Notes: generated from the letters alone by a model not told the origin. Positions 25,240 through 38,800 are shown, counted from the first letter of the stretch. The stretch: DNA of 64,000 nucleotides from Agroathelia rolfsii (GCA_018343915.1 JABRWF010000006.1:186001-250000); one strand, 5' to 3'. Made by a program: numbers and translations.

Positions 25240-26265
25240 TTATATGTACAGTAGTTGATAATAATTTTTTCTTTTTGTTTTATTTTTATTTTTTGAAAGT
25301 TGAAATGAATAAAAGTAAAAGAATATAGAAAGCAGGAATGAATAAAAGTAAAAGAAATGCAAATCAGAAAAAGGGTGCAAAAGTATGGAGCTGGAAGGAG
25401 CGGAGAAAGGAATTAGATCTTGTCCAGGGGGCTTGGCTTAATAGGGTATTAAGAGTGGAAGTTGGAGATAAGCTCCTGTATATATACAAGTTCAGTTGTG
25501 GATAGCCAGTCTTTTTTGTCCAGAGTTCCTTTGTAACCTGCCTATTATACTTAGTACATCAACTTGCAATAATAGTACTTATTAATCTTGGAGTCTAGAA
25601 TTTTGGAGATCTTATACTCCACCTCTCTATTGACTTCCACCAGAGGTGGTAGAGGTTGTATGTAATTTAGGATGGTGTTTGGTGGAGCAGGCTTGAGCTA
25701 GGAAATGTAAAAGACTGGATATACTAAGTGCATAGAATCAGGGAGGTAGAGAGTAAAAGAGGATAACCCGGTTTGTGCTATGATCTTGTAAGGCCCTAGA
25801 TACTTGTCGGAGAGCTTCTTGGATAGACAAGTAGTATGAAAAAACTTTGCACAGACAAATACTTGCTGGCCAACTTTGAAGTCAGGGGCTGGGAGGCATT
25901 TCTTGTCTGCCAGAGCCTAGTATTGACGCTGAGTAGCAAAGAGCTGGGTATGGAGCTCCTGGTGGAGGCTATCCAGGTCAACTACAAACTCAAGGACATG
26001 GATAGAGATGATATCTTATTCTAGATGAATAGAGATAGTGGAGGGGTTATAGCCTTTATTGGCAAAGAACGGAAACACCTCAGTAGACTTACTTAGGGTA
26101 TTGTTATATGCAAATTTTGTCATTGGAAGTAGCTTAGACCAGTTATTCTGTTGATAGTTATAGTATATACAGAGGTACTGTTCCAGTATCTAGTTGACTC
26201 ATTCTGTCTGTCTATTACCCTTGGGGTGGTAGCCTGACATAAAGTAGAGCTTCATATCCAGGAGG
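25240..26265 (-). pseudogene. B2 pol relic: chromodomain and integrase part
   Basis: Reverse of B1 38790-39830: tail spacer, chromodomain region (about 25390-25720) and integrase core (about 25720-26265), with many stops. It ends abruptly at the LTR-C copy; about 2 kb of pol is missing on the other side. Confidence 0.75.
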
Positions 26266-27128
26266 TATTGAACTATAGTAGTTCTTGGTTGTATAGTGTG
26301 GCTATATGCTAGCTTATAAGTTACCTATTATAAAGCAAACACTTACTTATATAAAAAGTGCAGGCTTTGGATTGTTCCTAAGATAAAGCAAGGTTTCCTA
26401 GGATGGGAAGCAATTAGTAACTATGCTATACTGAAGATAAGACTATAGCTGGTATCCCTTTGAGACTACCTACTTATTTTCCCTTGGGAAAGGCTTGTAA
26501 TCTTTATCTGGTAGACTTGGTAAGTCTATAGTAAAGTTAGTACCCTAGGAGCTAGTCTTGTAGACTATTTAACTCACTATTTTTGAGTGAAATAACTTAT
26601 ATTTTACAGCTAATTTAGCTAGGGTTTATATACTACAAAATATTCTAATTTCTGAAGGATTTGTAAGCAATGTCTTTGCTTAAGTAATCTGCTTAGTAAG
26701 TAAAGAGCATATAGTTTATGCTGACAAATCCACTCTATAAGCTAAGTATAGTATTTATAAGTAAATTGAATATTTGAATGAATAGAAAAGTGATATTAGT
26801 AATATATTTTAAATATTACTAATGTCTTTAAAGGTGATTACTAATATATAATTACAATTATATATTAGTAAGTAAAGTGAATTGTTTGAACAAAAGATAT
26901 TTAAAATGAATATTTAAATGATTTTAAGAAATGAATATTGAAATATGAATATATTTCGGAAATATTCAGAATAAAGTGAATGAATAATTGCTTTATATCT
27001 CCACAACTAATAGTTGTAAATTCTTGAAATAAATAACAGTGATAGATGAGATATAAACTGATTTATTAAAGTATTTATTAGAATATTTAGAAAGATTAGA
27101 TGTATTAAAATATGCATATCTTTCAATA
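26266..27128. repeat. LTR, family C (short variant) at a pol deletion junction
   Basis: 863 bp from TATTGAACTATAG to TTTCAATA. Flanks do not match (GGAGG / GAGTT), and the flanking pol sequences are about 2 kb apart in the intact element (B1 38790 versus 36803). This fits deletion between two LTR-C insertions. Confidence 0.72.
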
Positions 27129-27362
27129 GAGTTCTAGTGGAGAGAGGGAGTATATAGGTCCTAGGGGCAGAGATAAGCCCTTTTCCAGGTTGATGCAGAG
27201 GTTGTAGGGGTGGTGAGGTGCCAGTGTCTCAGATTTTGTTTCACTGAAAACATCCGTAAAGTTATAGTATTCTGTAGGGAGTGAAGACATATTGGCAGGC
27301 ATGGTAGTAGCTGCCACTTGACCAGACATACTGGGCAGGACATCTAAAGCATATATGGAGGT
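27129..27362 (-). pseudogene. B2 pol relic: N-terminal reverse transcriptase region
   Basis: Reverse of B1 36580-36805. A minus frame of 81 codons (27123-27368) still shows the HDFADVFSETK-type segment before the RT domain. It is cut by the LTR-A at 27363. Confidence 0.75.
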
Positions 27363-28203
27363 TGTCAAGAGTACACCTGTCTCTTGTCACCAAAACTCAA
27401 CCAGAGCCTATGTAAACCTCTCTAAGGTGCGAGGTAGCCAGTAATGGCTGTTTTACAACTCCCAAGGCCTGGGATGTATAGGTGTATACTCCTTATGTAC
27501 TGTCTCAGCTGTCACTCATTCAGGAGCTTACAGATCACCAAGTGTTACTCCAAGTCTACAAGACTTTCACATAAGGTCTACCATTGAGGCACCTAAGGCT
27601 TTTGTGTGTGCTAATAAGTATGTAGGGTATCTTAACCATAATAAACGCAGGGCACAGTGCCTTTGTTTACTTAGAGCACAAAGCTCGGAGATTTGTGTTT
27701 GACGCTAATGCAAATGGTCACCCAGAGGGCTGGACCTATCTTATGTATGCTCATAGAGGTAGCACTAAGCACACCTCAACTACAAGTAGCACAAAGCACA
27801 CTTGTAACCTTTTGGCACAAAGTCTAAAGGATTTTTTGTAGGAAGAGAGAGAGAGAGATAGGGACTCTAAAGACGAAGAGAACAAATCTGGGTCTTCAGG
27901 CAGAGGCCTTACAGGGTTATATACTAATTCTACCTGGTCTGTGCACAGTGGTGCTAAGTATGATGCGATATTGTACCATAGTGAGTTATAGCTTATATAA
28001 TATGTTACATGACTAGTGGTCACATGATGGCCAGTTACATGATGACTGATCACATGACTTGCTTAGTCATCAAAGTACTTATATAATGTCTGCTTATGTA
28101 ATATACAAGTTATATATCAAAAAATAGAGAAAAATCAGAGAAAAATCGGAAAAATAATGAAAAATTCTAAATAAATTTATAATACAACAAGCAACTCATA
28201 ACA
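27363..28203 (-). repeat. Solo LTR, family A
   Basis: 841 bp (internally shortened by about 115 bp), TGTCAAGAGTACACC to CTCATAACA, with perfect target duplication GAGGT (27358-27362 and 28204-28208). Confidence 0.85.
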
Positions 28204-29935
28204 GAGGTGGAGTTGGTATGGCAGGTGTAGAGGAAAGTAGCTGCCCCTACAAGAGATATCGGAATAGCCAGGGGCTGGAACAGAGATAGAGGCACAGATG
28301 TAGATAGAGACAGATACGTAGATATAGGCAGAGATGGATATACAGATGTAGATGGAGACAGATATGCAGATGCAGATAGAGGCTGCAGAGAGGCTGATGA
28401 TGATGGAGAGTTAGCAGAAGCTGAGGGTGTTGACAAGGTAGTTAGGTTTCTACCTTTAACTATCTAGGGGTTAAACAAGATGTAGTTTTTGGCCCAATCA
28501 ATTGTTGGATTGTACAGGGCTAGCCAATTATAACCAAGAACAGTAGAGCAGGATGGATCTAGCAGAGTGATATAGAACAAGATTTGATGTTGGCTACTAA
28601 ATAGAAAACGGACCAGGAGATAGATGGACTTAGTGATTGTATTGGCAGAGCTTCCATCAAAAAGGCAGAGCATTACAGGAGGAATAGAAGTAGTAGGTAA
28701 GGATTTGATAAGGGATGGATCAAAAAAACTATAGGAAGAGCCAGAGTCTACAAAGATGCTAAAGGGTATGGAGTCATTGAAGATAGAAGGTAAAGTACAT
28801 AAAAGGATAAGGGAGTTTGACAGCTCTATAGTGGAAGCCTATAAATTCATGATAACGGGGGTATGTAGTGGAATTGCGTAGCCCTCAATCTATATAGGGT
28901 CTTGAGGGCTGCTCACTATTTTGCTTGTTTGGATCCATCATTACTTACCTCATTGACCCTTGTAGCATGTGTATTCATAACAGAGGCACATTTACAGCAG
29001 TTCCTAACTGCATGACCTGCAATACCACAAAAGAGGCAAAGGTTGTTTAGAATTCTCTATTGGCGCTTATTTGCTATGAGCTTCTCATCTGGGCCAATCC
29101 TGGGAATTAACTATGCAATAGGCAATGGTGAGGTAATGGGCTTGGTGAAGGAATGGACAGAGTTGCTTCTAATAGCAAAGGCAAAAGTATGAGGGGATGT
29201 GACTTTTATCCCAGCAGAGCTAGGTGTATTATCAGGAACTGTTGGGGATTGGATAAGTTCTGCTTTATACTCCTAGTAGCAAGCATTTAGCATTATAGCT
29301 TGTAGTCAGAGTTTGGCAAGGGTATTGGGTTTTCTACTGGGGAGGCTGTATAATGTGTCTTTAAGTTGATTTAGGAGTCTAGCATAGAAGTGGCAGATAA
29401 GGGCACAATTCCCCCACTAAGCTAGTGCTGCCCAGTAGTTAAACTACACCATATAGAGTTAGATGCGCTAATTGCTCTTCATTACTAGGGCCTTAAGAGC
29501 TACTTCTGCCTCCTTTATAGGGCAGAGTAGACCAAAGTTTAAGTAGAGCTCCTGCTGGAAGGTAGGGTAGGAGTTGAGCTAGGCAGGTTCATAGCTTGGA
29601 ATGGGATTACTGAGGTAGGGTTTAAACCAGTCTAGGATAGTACCCTCTAGATAGGCAATTATAAATGTAACCTTCTTTATGTTATTTGAAAAATTGCAGG
29701 GACAATTGCGGAAGTAGAGTTATCTTTATAGGAAGAATGTATAGAGTTTCTCTGGGTGTTCTCCATCAAATTTTTCTGGGGATGGTATTTTTGACCTACA
29801 GGATTCTAACCCAGCTAGTAGGGCTGCATAGGTATTGTTAATAGTAGAGACAAAGGTTTGTATAAGGCAGTCAAAAAATACATTGTCTTGGGAGAGGCCA
29901 GGGGCTAATTAAGTAATAGAGGCATGCTCTATGGG
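28204..29935 (-). pseudogene. B2 relic: protease region and C-terminal gag
   Basis: Reverse of B1 pol start and gag. The Ser/Pro-repeat linker lies at about 28220-28430, the aspartic protease region at about 28460-28860, and the gag zinc knuckle at about 28998-29042. Gag continues to the LTR-A insertion. It contains the undisturbed version of the site that in B1 is split by the LTR-C (near 29580). Confidence 0.75.
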
Positions 29936-30100
29936 TGTTATAAGTTAATCTATGTACTATAAATTTATTTAGAATTTCTTATTATTTTTACAAATTTTTC
30001 CTGATTTTTCTCAATTTTTTGGTATATAATATGTATATTATATAAATAGACATTATATAAGTACCCTAATGACTAAGCAAGTCATATAACCAGTCATCAT

Positions 30101-31589
30101 TGTCATGACCCCCTCCGCACATAAGTGGCTCCCACTCCGACATTTCCGACATGTCCCCACTCACCCTCGCCCACTACCATCCAACAACCAAAGATACCTC
30201 TCCGGCTCCCAACTTCCGCTCTCCGCCCTCTGCGATTCGGGCGTTGGAACCAGCAACCCCTTGCTCGGCACTGTCACAGGTCTATAACTGAAGGGCAAAC
30301 TATGACTATGAATACTATGAATATTGTAAAGAATTACTATGAAAAGACTGTAGATAAAGCTTAAGGAAAAAACAGTAGGTTACCTAGCCTAATCCAAGGC
30401 TAGGAATGACGCTCTTAGGGTTTCCAACCCTAATGTTGATTATAAGGGAGTCTACTATGACTTTGACAGCTATAATGCTATAACTATGACTTAGGACAAG
30501 GAAAGCAATACAGTGGGAACTTAGGGGCTTAGAGGAAGCTTAGGACAGTAAATAACAATGATGGTATTGACGAAAGAGGTCTGTGAGATGGGGAACATCT
30601 CTTAGACCTTAAAGGTTTAAATACATGGCTGTACACTATTGTTCTCTACTTTGGTACGCTCTACTGACTTCTAACCTTTACTAAATAATCCAATATAATC
30701 CCTAAGTTCCTCCTTGATTGTTCCAGTGATTATCAGCATGTGTTGTAGTTCCTGTGTACCTGTGATAGTGCCTGAAGATAGGAAAATGTAAAGTTACGCT
30801 CTTTTGTGTGACGTGACCGTGACATGTCACAACCAGCACGGCAGTGATAGTAAGGGAGCGGAAGTAACAATAGGCTTATTTCTGAGTCTTAGCTCAGAAC
30901 TAAGCTATAGCTAAGTAGTGAACTATGATCCACTATAATATACTGTGACTTAGAAATAATATACTATGACTTATACTTTACTATGGCATCTATAGCTTGA
31001 TTTATAGCTTGATAAAATAAAACTTAAACACCTAAGTAATTCCATAGCTATCCTGAATAAACCTAGGTATATACTTGGTAAACCTGGATATATGCTTGGT
31101 AAACTTGAATAAATGCTATTGAAGCTATGATATGGCATAACCAGGGTTGTGACAGGCACCCGACCAGAGTCCCGGAGTCTTTTCCTCTTCTCACGTATCC
31201 TATTTTCCCATCATTTTCCCCACACGTTCTGGTACCCTTATTTACATAGATAGTTTCAGCCCATTCGCGCCCCGTATTCCGTTTCCCACTCTCCGTCTCA
31301 CTTCATTTCTATTCCTCTTGGTATCCTCCTGCTACTATAGTATTTATACCGATCTAGCATGTACCTAGCTACCTTAGTTTGGAAATCAACTTAGTTCCCC
31401 TTCTCCTGTCTAACTCCTGTCCCGGACCGTAACTAGGCAAGGGCCTGACACATATATCTTGGCCAAGTCCGGTCACCCCTCTCCTTTCCTATCCACTCTC
31501 CCATCTCTACTCCTGTTCACTCTATCTCTGCTTCCGTTCCGCTCTGCTCCTTCCCTTTTCTACTATCTCCGTCCGTCCGAGACTTAACA
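30101..31589 (+). repeat. Solo LTR, family B, carrying an LTR-D
   Basis: Exactly 601 bp after removing the nested D and its duplication. Starts TGTCATGACCCCC, ends GAGACTTAACA, with perfect TSD ATCAT (30096-30100 and 31590-31594). It is much less decayed than its LTR-A host. Confidence 0.88.
30272..31154 (+). repeat. Solo LTR, family D (innermost of five nesting levels)
   Basis: 883 bp, TGTCACAGGTC to GGGTTGTGACA, with perfect target duplication GGCAC (30267-30271 and 31155-31159). Confidence 0.9.
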
Positions 31590-32413
31590 ATCATATAACT
31601 AGCCCTCATGTGACCACTAGTTATATAACATATTATAGAAGCAAGGCCTAGAGCATAGGTCTAGACTATGACATTATTATAGATTCATTATGGTGCAATA
31701 TCACATTATACTTAGCATTATCATACACAGACCATGTACTAGATATACAGACCAGGTAGAATTAGTATATAACCCTATAGTGTCTCTACCTGAAGACCCC
31801 AGATTTGTTCTCTTTGTCTTTAGGTAAGCATAATAGTACTTTGTATTAAATAGTTAACTAACATAATAAAACTTCATCTTTAGAGTCACTATACTCTAGG
31901 CTTGTAGAGCCTGTCCCTCCCTCTCTTTTTCTCCCCTACAAAAATCCTCTCTACTTTATGCTAAGAGGTAATAGGTGTGCTCAGTGCTACCTATTGTTTA
32001 GAGGTTGCTTAGTACTCCTCTATGTGTACACTGCATAAAATAGGCTTAGGCTTTGTACTAGCCACTTGCAGTTGTTGATCACAAAATTATAGTGCTTAGT
32101 GCACCTAAGTAAACAAAGGCTTGCCCTATGTTTATTAAGGCTAAGATACCTTGTACACATATCTACATATACAAGATAGATTGGTGTCCCAACTGTAGAC
32201 CTTGCTTAAAAGTCTTATAGACTTGGAGTAAAGCCTGGTGATAGTAAAGCTCCATCTTAAGTGATAGTGGAAACTGTGTACAAGATATATACATTCTTGC
32301 ATCCCAGGCCTTGGGAGTTGTAAAACAGCTATTACAGACTACCTTATATCTTAGAGAGGTTTATGTAGGCACTAGTTGAGTTTTGATGGCAAAAGGTAGG
32401 TGTACTCTTGACA

Positions 32414-32714
32414 ATGGGGTTTTCACTATTCTTATTTTTGAGGTCCCTTAGATGTTGGTCAATATTATTGGCATCCTGGAAGTTGTCAAGGTATTCTTTA
32501 GGGACAGGTTGTCCTTGGGAGGAGCAACAGCCCATGGTGGCTGTAGAGACAGAGTCAAGAGGGGTGATAGCCAAAAAGGTGGCAGAAAATGCTCCTGCCG
32601 TTCCTTCAAACCCTATAAAGAGTTGGTTAGTATCAGATGGTAGAAAACACCCATTAGCATTGCAGGGTCAGCTTGTCATGTGGTGTGACTAGACAAGCTG
32701 GAGTTTAGAAATAC
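32414..32714 (-). pseudogene. B2 gag N-terminal relic
   Basis: Reverse of B1 33545-33840, next to the 5' LTR of B2. Short open pieces remain but stops interrupt them. Confidence 0.7.
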
Positions 32715-32942
32715 TGTTAAGTCTTGGATAGATGGAGATAGTAGAAAGGGAAGGGGCAGAGTAGAACGGAGGTAGAGACAGAGTAAATAGGAGTAGAGAT
32801 AGGTGAGTGGATAGGAAAGGAGAGGGGTGACTGGACTTAGCTAAGACATATATGTCAGGCCCTTACCTAGTTGCAGTCTAGGATAGGAGTTAGACAGAAG
32901 AAGGGGAACTAAGTTGATTTCTAAACTGAGGTAGCTAGGTAC
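32715..32942 (-). repeat. 5' LTR of element B2, first part
   Basis: Starts TGTTAAGTCTTGG. The LTR continues at 41583-41954 after the B1 insertion; 228 + 372 = 600 bp, the full family-B length. Confidence 0.88.
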
Positions 32943-33543
32943 TGTCACGACCCCCTCCGCGCACAAGTGGCTCCCACTCCGACATTTCTGACATGTCCCC
33001 ACTCACCCTCGCCCACTACCATCCAACAACTAAAGACATCTCTCCGGCTCCCAACTTCCACTCTCCACCCTTCGCGATTTGGGCGTCGGAACCAGCAACC
33101 TCTTGCTCGGCGCCCAACCGGAGTCTCGGAGTCTTTTTCTCTTCTCACGTATCCTATTTTCCCATCATTTTCCCCACACGTTCTGGTACCCTTGTTCACA
33201 TAGATAGTTTCAGCCCATTCGTGCCCCATATTCTGTTTCCCACTCTCTGTCTCACTTCATTTCTATTCCTCTTGGTATCCTCCTACTACTATAGTATTTA
33301 TACCAACCTAGCATGTACCTAGCTACCTTAGTTCGGAAATCAACTTAGTTCCCCTTCTCCTGTCTGACTCCTGTCTTGGACTGCAACTAGGCAAGGGCCT
33401 GATACATACGTCTTGGCCAAGTCCGGTCACCCCTCTCCTTTCCTATCCACTCTCCCATCTCTACTCCTGTTTACTCCGTCTCCGCTTCTGTTCCGCTCTG
33501 CCCCTTCCCTTTTCTGCTATCCCCGTCCGTCCGAGACTTAATA
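32943..33543 (+). repeat. 5' LTR of B1
   Basis: 601 bp, TGTCACGACCCCC to GACTTAATA. The final CA has become TA. A candidate primer-binding site would start at about 33544; I could not match it to a tRNA. Confidence 0.9.
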
Positions 33544-33549
33544 GTATTT

Positions 33550-35892
33550 CCAAACTGCAACTTATCTAGTTGCACCACATGACGAGCCAACCCCGCAATG
33601 CCAATGGGCATTTCCTATTATCTGATACCAACTAACTCTTCATAGGGTTTGAAGGAACGGCGGGAGCGTTTTCCGCCACCCCCTTGGCCACCACCCCTCT
33701 TGACTCCGTCTCCATGGCCGCCATGGGCTGCCGCTCCTCCTAAGGACAACCTATCCCCAAAGAATACCTTGACGACTTCCAGGATGCCAACGATATCGAC
33801 CAACATCTAAGGGACCTTGAAAATGAGAATGGTGAAAACCCCCTGGAGCATGCCCCTATTGCCCAATCAGCCCCTGGCCTCTCCCAAGACGATGCATTCT
33901 TTGACCGCCTTATGCAAACCTTTGCCTCCGCTATTAACAACGCCTATGCAGCCCCGCCAGCTGGGTCAGAATTCCGTAGGTCAAAAATGCCATCCCCAGA
34001 AAAATTTGATGGAGAACACCCAGAGAAACTCCGTACATTCTTCCTGCAGGGACAACTCCACTTCCGCGATTGTCCCCGCGATTTTCCAAATGACATAAAG
34101 AAGGTTACATTCATGATTGCCCATCTAGAGGGTACTGCCCTAGACTAGTTTGAACCCCACCTCAGCAATCCCATTCCAGGTTACGAACCCGCCTGGCTCA
34201 ACTCCTACTGTTAAAAGGGTTATGATATAGAATGTAATGCACGTGTGCACTACTATAAACCTTGTTTAAACCAAACACTTACTTGTGGTAGAAAAGTGCA
34301 GGGTTAGTTATCTTGGTAGATAGGCTTGGATCTACAAGAAATTGGAAGCGATTAGTTTACTTCTATATCTTTAATATAAGACTTAGCCAGTGTCCCTTTG
34401 AGACTACCTACTTGTTTTCCCTTTAGGAAAGGCTTGTTGTCTTATAGTAGACTTGGTAAGTCTGTTGGTGAAGTTAGTACTCTAGGAGCTAGTCTTGTAG
34501 ACTATTTAACTCACTATCTTCGAGTGAAATAACTTGTCATTTCCAGCTGAATTTGCTGGTGCTTATATAATACAAAATATTCTAATTTCTACAAGATTAG
34601 TAAGCCAATCCTGTGCTTATCTAATCTGCTTAGTAAGAAGGGTTGCTTACAAATCAGCTTATAAATCAGCTTAGTAATATTCCTATTTGCTGAATAATAT
34701 GCTTGGTAAGCAATCTGTGTGCTTAGTAAGTAATTTGTATAGTATTAGTAAGTAAAATGTCTATTTATCTCAATATCCTATTATTAGATCTGTATTAGTA
34801 ATATTTTATAAATATTATTAATATTATGAATTTGCTTAGTAAATATTTTAGTGATTTATAAGCAAGGATCTAGGGCGTGAAAAATCAATTAGTAATATTC
34901 ACAATGATTATTTAGAAATGAATATTTAAATGGAATTGTTTAATATTTATGAAAAGATATTCATAAATGATAAAGTCAAGTGACCTTAGATATGATAATC
35001 TTATCTCTGATAAGATTAGATATAATGAAATATTGAAAATATTAAATAAAAGAATATATGCATATTATTTCAATGAATATATGCATATAAAGAATTGTTA
35101 ATATCTCAACAATAAATGGTTGTAAAATCATGAAATAAATAATCATGTATAATATAGTGTTAAATGATTATTTGAAGTATTCATTGGACTTATTGGAAAG
35201 ATATAAAGCTTGTAAATATTCAATCTTTCAACACCTACCCCGCCTTCCAGCAGGAGCTCCGCTTAAACTTCGGTCCGCTCCACCCTACAAAGGAGGCAGA
35301 AGCAGCTTTCGAGGCCCTGGTAATGAAGAGCAACCAGCGCATCCAACTCTACATGGTACAGTTCAACCGCTGGGCAGCACTAGCTTAGTAGGGGGATTGC
35401 GCCCTTACCCGCCGCTTCTATGCTGGACTCCTAAATTAACTTAAAGACACATTGTACAGCCTCCCCAGTGGAAAACCCAATACCCTCGCCGAACTCTGAC
35501 TACAAGCCATGATGCTAGACGCTTGCTACTGGGAATGTAAAGCGGAACTCGCCCAATCCCCGACAGTCCCTGGCAATACACCTAGCTCTGCTGGGATAAA
35601 AGTCACATCCCCTCGCACTCCCACCTTTGCTACCGGGAGCAACTCCGCCCGCTCCTTTGCCAAGCCCGTTGCCTCACCATCGCCTATTCCACGGTCAATC
35701 CTTGGGATTGGCCCAGATAGAAAGCTCACAGCAGATGAGCGTCAACGGAGAATTTTGAACAACCTCTGCCTCTTTTGTGGTATTGCAGGTCATGCAGTTA
35801 GGGACTGCCGTAAACGTGCCTCTGTTATGAATGCATGCGCTGCAAGGGTCGATGAGGCAAGTGATGATGGATCCAAACAAGCAAAACAGTGA
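33550..35892 (+). pseudogene. B1 gag (capsid and zinc knuckle), with stops and split by an LTR-C
   Basis: Structural polyprotein of the retrotransposon. Frame 1 from the proline-rich start, with the capsid-like segment PSPEKFDGEHPEKLRTFFLQ near 33990-34050 typical of retrotrans_gag. The coding sequence is interrupted at 34209-35233 by an LTR-C with TSD CCTAC and resumes at 35234. The C-terminal zinc knuckle CLFCGIAGHAVRDC (35768-35809, CX2CX4HX4C) is intact. In-frame TAA/TAG stops, for example near 33740, 34146, 35386 and 35440, mostly look like transitions in Gln/Trp codons. Gag ends with TGA at 35890-35892, overlapping the open pol frame, which is in -1 relative to it. Confidence 0.85.
34209..35233. 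repeat. Solo LTR, family C (1025 bp)
   Basis: Starts TGTTAAAAGGGTTATG, ends CTTTCAACA, with perfect target duplication CCTAC (34204-34208 and 35234-35238) in gag of B1. The homologous gag stretch in B2 shows the empty site. Confidence 0.92.
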
Positions 35893-38800
35893 GCAGCCCT
35901 CAAGACCCCGTACAGGTTGAGGGCTACGCAATTCCACCACGTACCCCCGTTATCATGAATTTACAGGCTTCCACCATAGAGCCGTCAAACTCCCTTATCC
36001 TTTCATGTACTTCACCTTCCATCTCCAATAACTCCGCACCTTTCAGCGTCCTTGTAGACTCCGGCTCCTCCCACAGTTTTGTCGATCCATCCCTTATCAA
36101 ATCCTTACCTACTACTTCTGTTCCTTCTGTAACGCTCCGCCTTTTTGACGGAAGCTCTGCCAATACAATCACTAAGTCCATCTACCTCCTGGTCCACTTT
36201 CCGTCTGGTAGCCAACATCAAATCTTGTTCTACGTCACTCCACTAGATCCATCTTGCTCCACTGTCCTTGGTTACGATTGGCTAGCCCTGCACAATCCAA
36301 CAATTGATTGGGCCAAAAACCACATCTCGTTCAACCCCCAGACAGTTAAAGGTGGAAACCCGACTACCTTGTCAACCCCCTCAGCTCCGGCCAACTCTCC
36401 GTCATCATCAGCCTCTCTGCAGCCTCTATCTGCATCTGCATATCCGTCTCCGCCCGCATCTGCGTATCCGTCTCCGCCTGTATCTGCGCCTCCGTCTCCA
36501 TCCCAGCCCCCAGCTATTCCGATATCCCTTGTAGGGGCAGCTGCCTTCCTCCGCGCCTGCCGTACCAACTCCACCCCCATATACGCTTTAGACGTCCTGC
36601 CCAGTATGTCTGGTCAAGCAGCAACTGCCACCATGCCTGCCGATATGTCTTCACTCCCTACAGAACACCACGACTTTGCAGATGTTTTCAGTGAAACAAA
36701 ATCCGAGACACTGGCGCCTCACCGCCCCTACAACCTCCGCATCGACCTGGAAGAGGGCTTGTCTCCGCCCCTAGGATCTATATACTCCCTCTCTCCGCCA
36801 GAACTTAAAGCCCTCCGCACCTTCATAGATGAGAACCTCCGCTCAGGATTTATCCGCCCCTCGACCTCCACCCATGGTGCTCCCATTCTGTTTATAAAGA
36901 AAAAAGACGGTTCCCTCTGCCTGTGCGTTAACTTTTAGGGACTAAACCGTATCTCGAAGAAGGACAGGTACCCGCTTCCGCTAATCTCTGACCTGTTGGA
37001 CACACCTCGGAAGGCTCGCCTTTACACCAAAATTAACCTACGCCACGCATACCACCTCATCTGTATCGCGGAAGGTGATGAGTGGAAAACAGCCTTCCGA
37101 ACCTGCTACGGCTTATTTGAATGGAGGGTCATGCCATTTGGACTCACAAATGCCCCAGCCGCCTTCCAGCGTTTTATGAATGATATCTTTTCCAACCTCC
37201 TTGACGTCTACGTAGTGGTATACCTGGATGACATCCTTATATATTCTGATGAACCAAGTCAGCATACTGCGCAAGTCCGTGAGGTTCTCCGGAGACTCCG
37301 CAAGCACGGTCTATACGGCCGCGCTGACAAGTGCCTGTTTAGCGTTGACACTGTGGAGTACCTGGGGTACATTCTGTCTCCGGATGGCCTAACAATGGAC
37401 AAATCCAAAATCCAGGCAATTCAGGACTGGCCCGAACTGCGCAAGGTAAAAGATATTCAGTCCTTCCTGGGCTTTGTGAACTTCTACTGGCGGTTCATTC
37501 ACAATTACTCCAAGATCGTCATCCCACTAACCCACCTGACCCAAAAAGATACTCTGTGGAACTTCAACGACAAATGCCGCTCTGCATTTACCAAGCTGAA
37601 GGAGGCGTTCATTTCCACTCTGATCCTCATGCACTGGGCCCCAGATCAACAGCTCACGGTAGAAACAGATGCCTCCGACTATGCCATTGCCAGAATCCTC
37701 TCTATCACTTGCCCTGACGGTGAAATCCGCCCAATCGCATTCTACTCCCGCTCCTTGTCAACCGCAGAACTCAACTACGACACACATGATAAGGAACTCC
37801 TGGCGATTTTTAAAGCATTCCGGACGTGGAGGCACTACCTCAAAGGTACTTCCCTTCCGATCGACGTAGTCACAGATCACAAAAACCTAGTCTACTTTTC
37901 TACTACTAAGCTGCTGACTTGTCGCCAGGCCCGCTAGTCAGAATTCCTCTCTGCCTTCCACCTTATTATTCGATTCTGCCCAGGACGCTTAGGAGAGAAA
38001 CCCGACTCCCTCACTAGACGATGGGACGTCTACCCAAAAGGGGGGGACAGTGGCTATGTCAGCATCAACCCCCATAACCTTCGACCCGTCTTCACCTCCG
38101 AGCAGATCTCCGCATCCCTTTGAGCCACTGTACTGAAGGAGCCTGCACTTCGAGCCTCCGAACTTCTTGACCTAGAGAGCATCCACAACAATATCCAAGC
38201 TGCGCTCTCTCAGGACCCAGTTGCACTCCAGCACCAGTCCACAACTTCACCAGATGCACATTGGACAAAGTCCAAGAAGCTTCTGTTTTACGATGGTCGT
38301 ATCTACGTCCCCGACACCAACGACCTCCGGCTCTGCGTCCTTCGACTCAAGTACAACCACCCTACGGCAGGCCACTTTGGGCAGAACAAGACCTTCCAGC
38401 TAGTTCGGCGTGAGTACACCTGGCCAGGGCTCCGCGAATTTATCAAGGAGTACTGCAACACCTGCGTTACATGCAAACGTGGGAAGGCGATCCGACACAA
38501 ACCCTATGGCCTACTCCGCCAGCTCCCGATTCTAGAACGACCATGGAGCTCCATTTCTATGGACTTCATTGAGTAGCTGCCACCCTCTGCGGGCTACACC
38601 ACCATCCTCATTGTAGTCAACTACCTCTCCAAGCAAGGGATCTTCATTTCAATGCACAATACCATCACTTCCCAGGACCTCGCCCAACTCTTCGTCACAC
38701 ACGTATTCTCGAAGCACGGAGTTCCGACATATATTACCTCCAACTGTGGATCAGAATTTGTCTCCCACTTCTTCCGCTCCCTGAGGACCCTCCTGGATAT

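Larger units (their letters stand above)
29936..32413 (+). repeat. LTR, family A, carrying nested LTR-B and LTR-D
   Basis: Starts TGTTATAAGTTAATC, ends TACTCTTGACA, with perfect target duplication ATGGG (29931-29935 and 32414-32418) in gag of B2. It contains the solo LTR-B 30101-31589. Confidence 0.87.
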
